From: Eubacteriales bacterium
Lineage (GTDB): Bacteria > Bacillota_A > Clostridia > Lachnospirales > Lachnospiraceae
Direction of reading: 5' to 3'
Assembly: GCA_030527765.1 (NCBI GenBank)
Contig: JAUNAE010000235.1
Span: 1 to 6,053 of the forward strand
DNA: 6,053 nucleotides
Shown here: in pieces, positions 6,008 through 6,053 of the stretch
Layout: each line of letters begins with the position of its first letter
How positions within the stretch are numbered: position 1 is the stretch's first letter
Notes under the pieces: model-generated
Database searches by the model: none
What the model was told of the DNA's origin: nothing
Seen by the model: only the letters and a program-made list of their open reading frames with translations
Translations under genes and position numbers: made by a program

Positions 6008-6048
6008 ACTTTGAAGTTAGATACTTACTTTAAGTAAAGTAAAGTAAA
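6008..6048. promoter_or_regulatory. Nested ACTT/AAGT inverted repeats, likely operator
   Basis: Three overlapping dyads share ACTT/AAGT half-sites: ACTT-TG-AAGT (6008-6017), AAGT-TAGAT-ACTT (6014-6026) and the perfect TTACTTTA-AG-TAAAGTAA (6025-6042). Three tandem copies of GTAAA follow (6034-6048). The block lies upstream of the flavin reductase -35 and just downstream of the divergent -10, the expected place for an autoregulating repressor. The regulator itself is not in the window. Confidence 0.6.
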
Positions 6049-6053
6049 GGAGA
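6046..6053 (+). promoter_or_regulatory. Ribosome binding site of a divergent gene starting beyond the window
   Basis: AAAGGAGA occupies the last eight bases, an excellent Shine-Dalgarno match. A start codon would be expected within about 5-10 nt outside the window. The gene is therefore divergent from the flavin reductase. Its identity cannot be read here; a HxlR- or MarR-type regulator would fit the operator layout. Confidence 0.6.

Noticed and set aside
1..6053. CRISPR array, tRNA, rRNA, insertion sequence or toxin-antitoxin pair
   Set aside because: No regularly spaced direct repeats, no cloverleaf-like or rRNA-like sequence, no transposase-like protein and no convincing paired small genes were found by eye.

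Overview
The window looks like a chromosomal stretch from a low-to-moderate GC Gram-positive anaerobe, most likely a clostridial lineage such as Lachnospiraceae. This rests on strong AGGAG-type ribosome binding sites before almost every gene, short T-tailed terminator hairpins, AT-rich intergenic DNA with TATAAT boxes, and proteins that read like gut Clostridia homologues. No rRNA, tRNA, CRISPR array, insertion sequence or phage gene is visible. The genus is an inference from style, not from a marker gene.

Left part (1-2600): a possible C-terminal tail of an upstream gene, then a promoter and a two-gene unit. The first gene is a SulP/SLC26-type anion transporter with a C-terminal STAS domain. 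The second, 28 bp further on, is a DUF554 (YqgA/YdfK-like) membrane protein, and the unit ends in a clear rho-independent terminator. The transporter reading frame is broken close to its N-terminus. The expected start (ATG 148, good RBS) and the main body lie in different frames, and the family-like sequence switches frame at a short A tract (184-188).

Middle part (2601-3701): a promoter-like region with a perfect 15-bp palindrome over its -10 box, a tiny possibly decayed reading frame, and an alpha/beta hydrolase with a GSSLG nucleophile elbow.

Right part (3702-6053): a hairpin-rich gap of about 330 bp, then a membrane-anchored, outward-facing putative zinc metalloprotease (HEFAH plus a downstream NEAL glutamate). 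Converging on it from the minus strand is a flavin reductase-like FMN protein. Upstream of the flavin reductase, a control region with overlapping divergent promoters and nested ACTT/AAGT repeats runs to the window edge, ending at a ribosome binding site for a divergent gene whose start codon lies outside. By analogy with known redox-stress loci that gene may be a HxlR/MarR-type regulator, but none of it is visible.

The genes do not form one obvious pathway: there are at least four transcription units (transporter operon, hydrolase, metalloprotease, flavin reductase). I see no convincing undescribed multi-gene system. The points most worth a second look are the transporter frameshift, the metalloprotease, the nested operator at the right edge, and the palindrome-controlled small ORF plus hydrolase unit.
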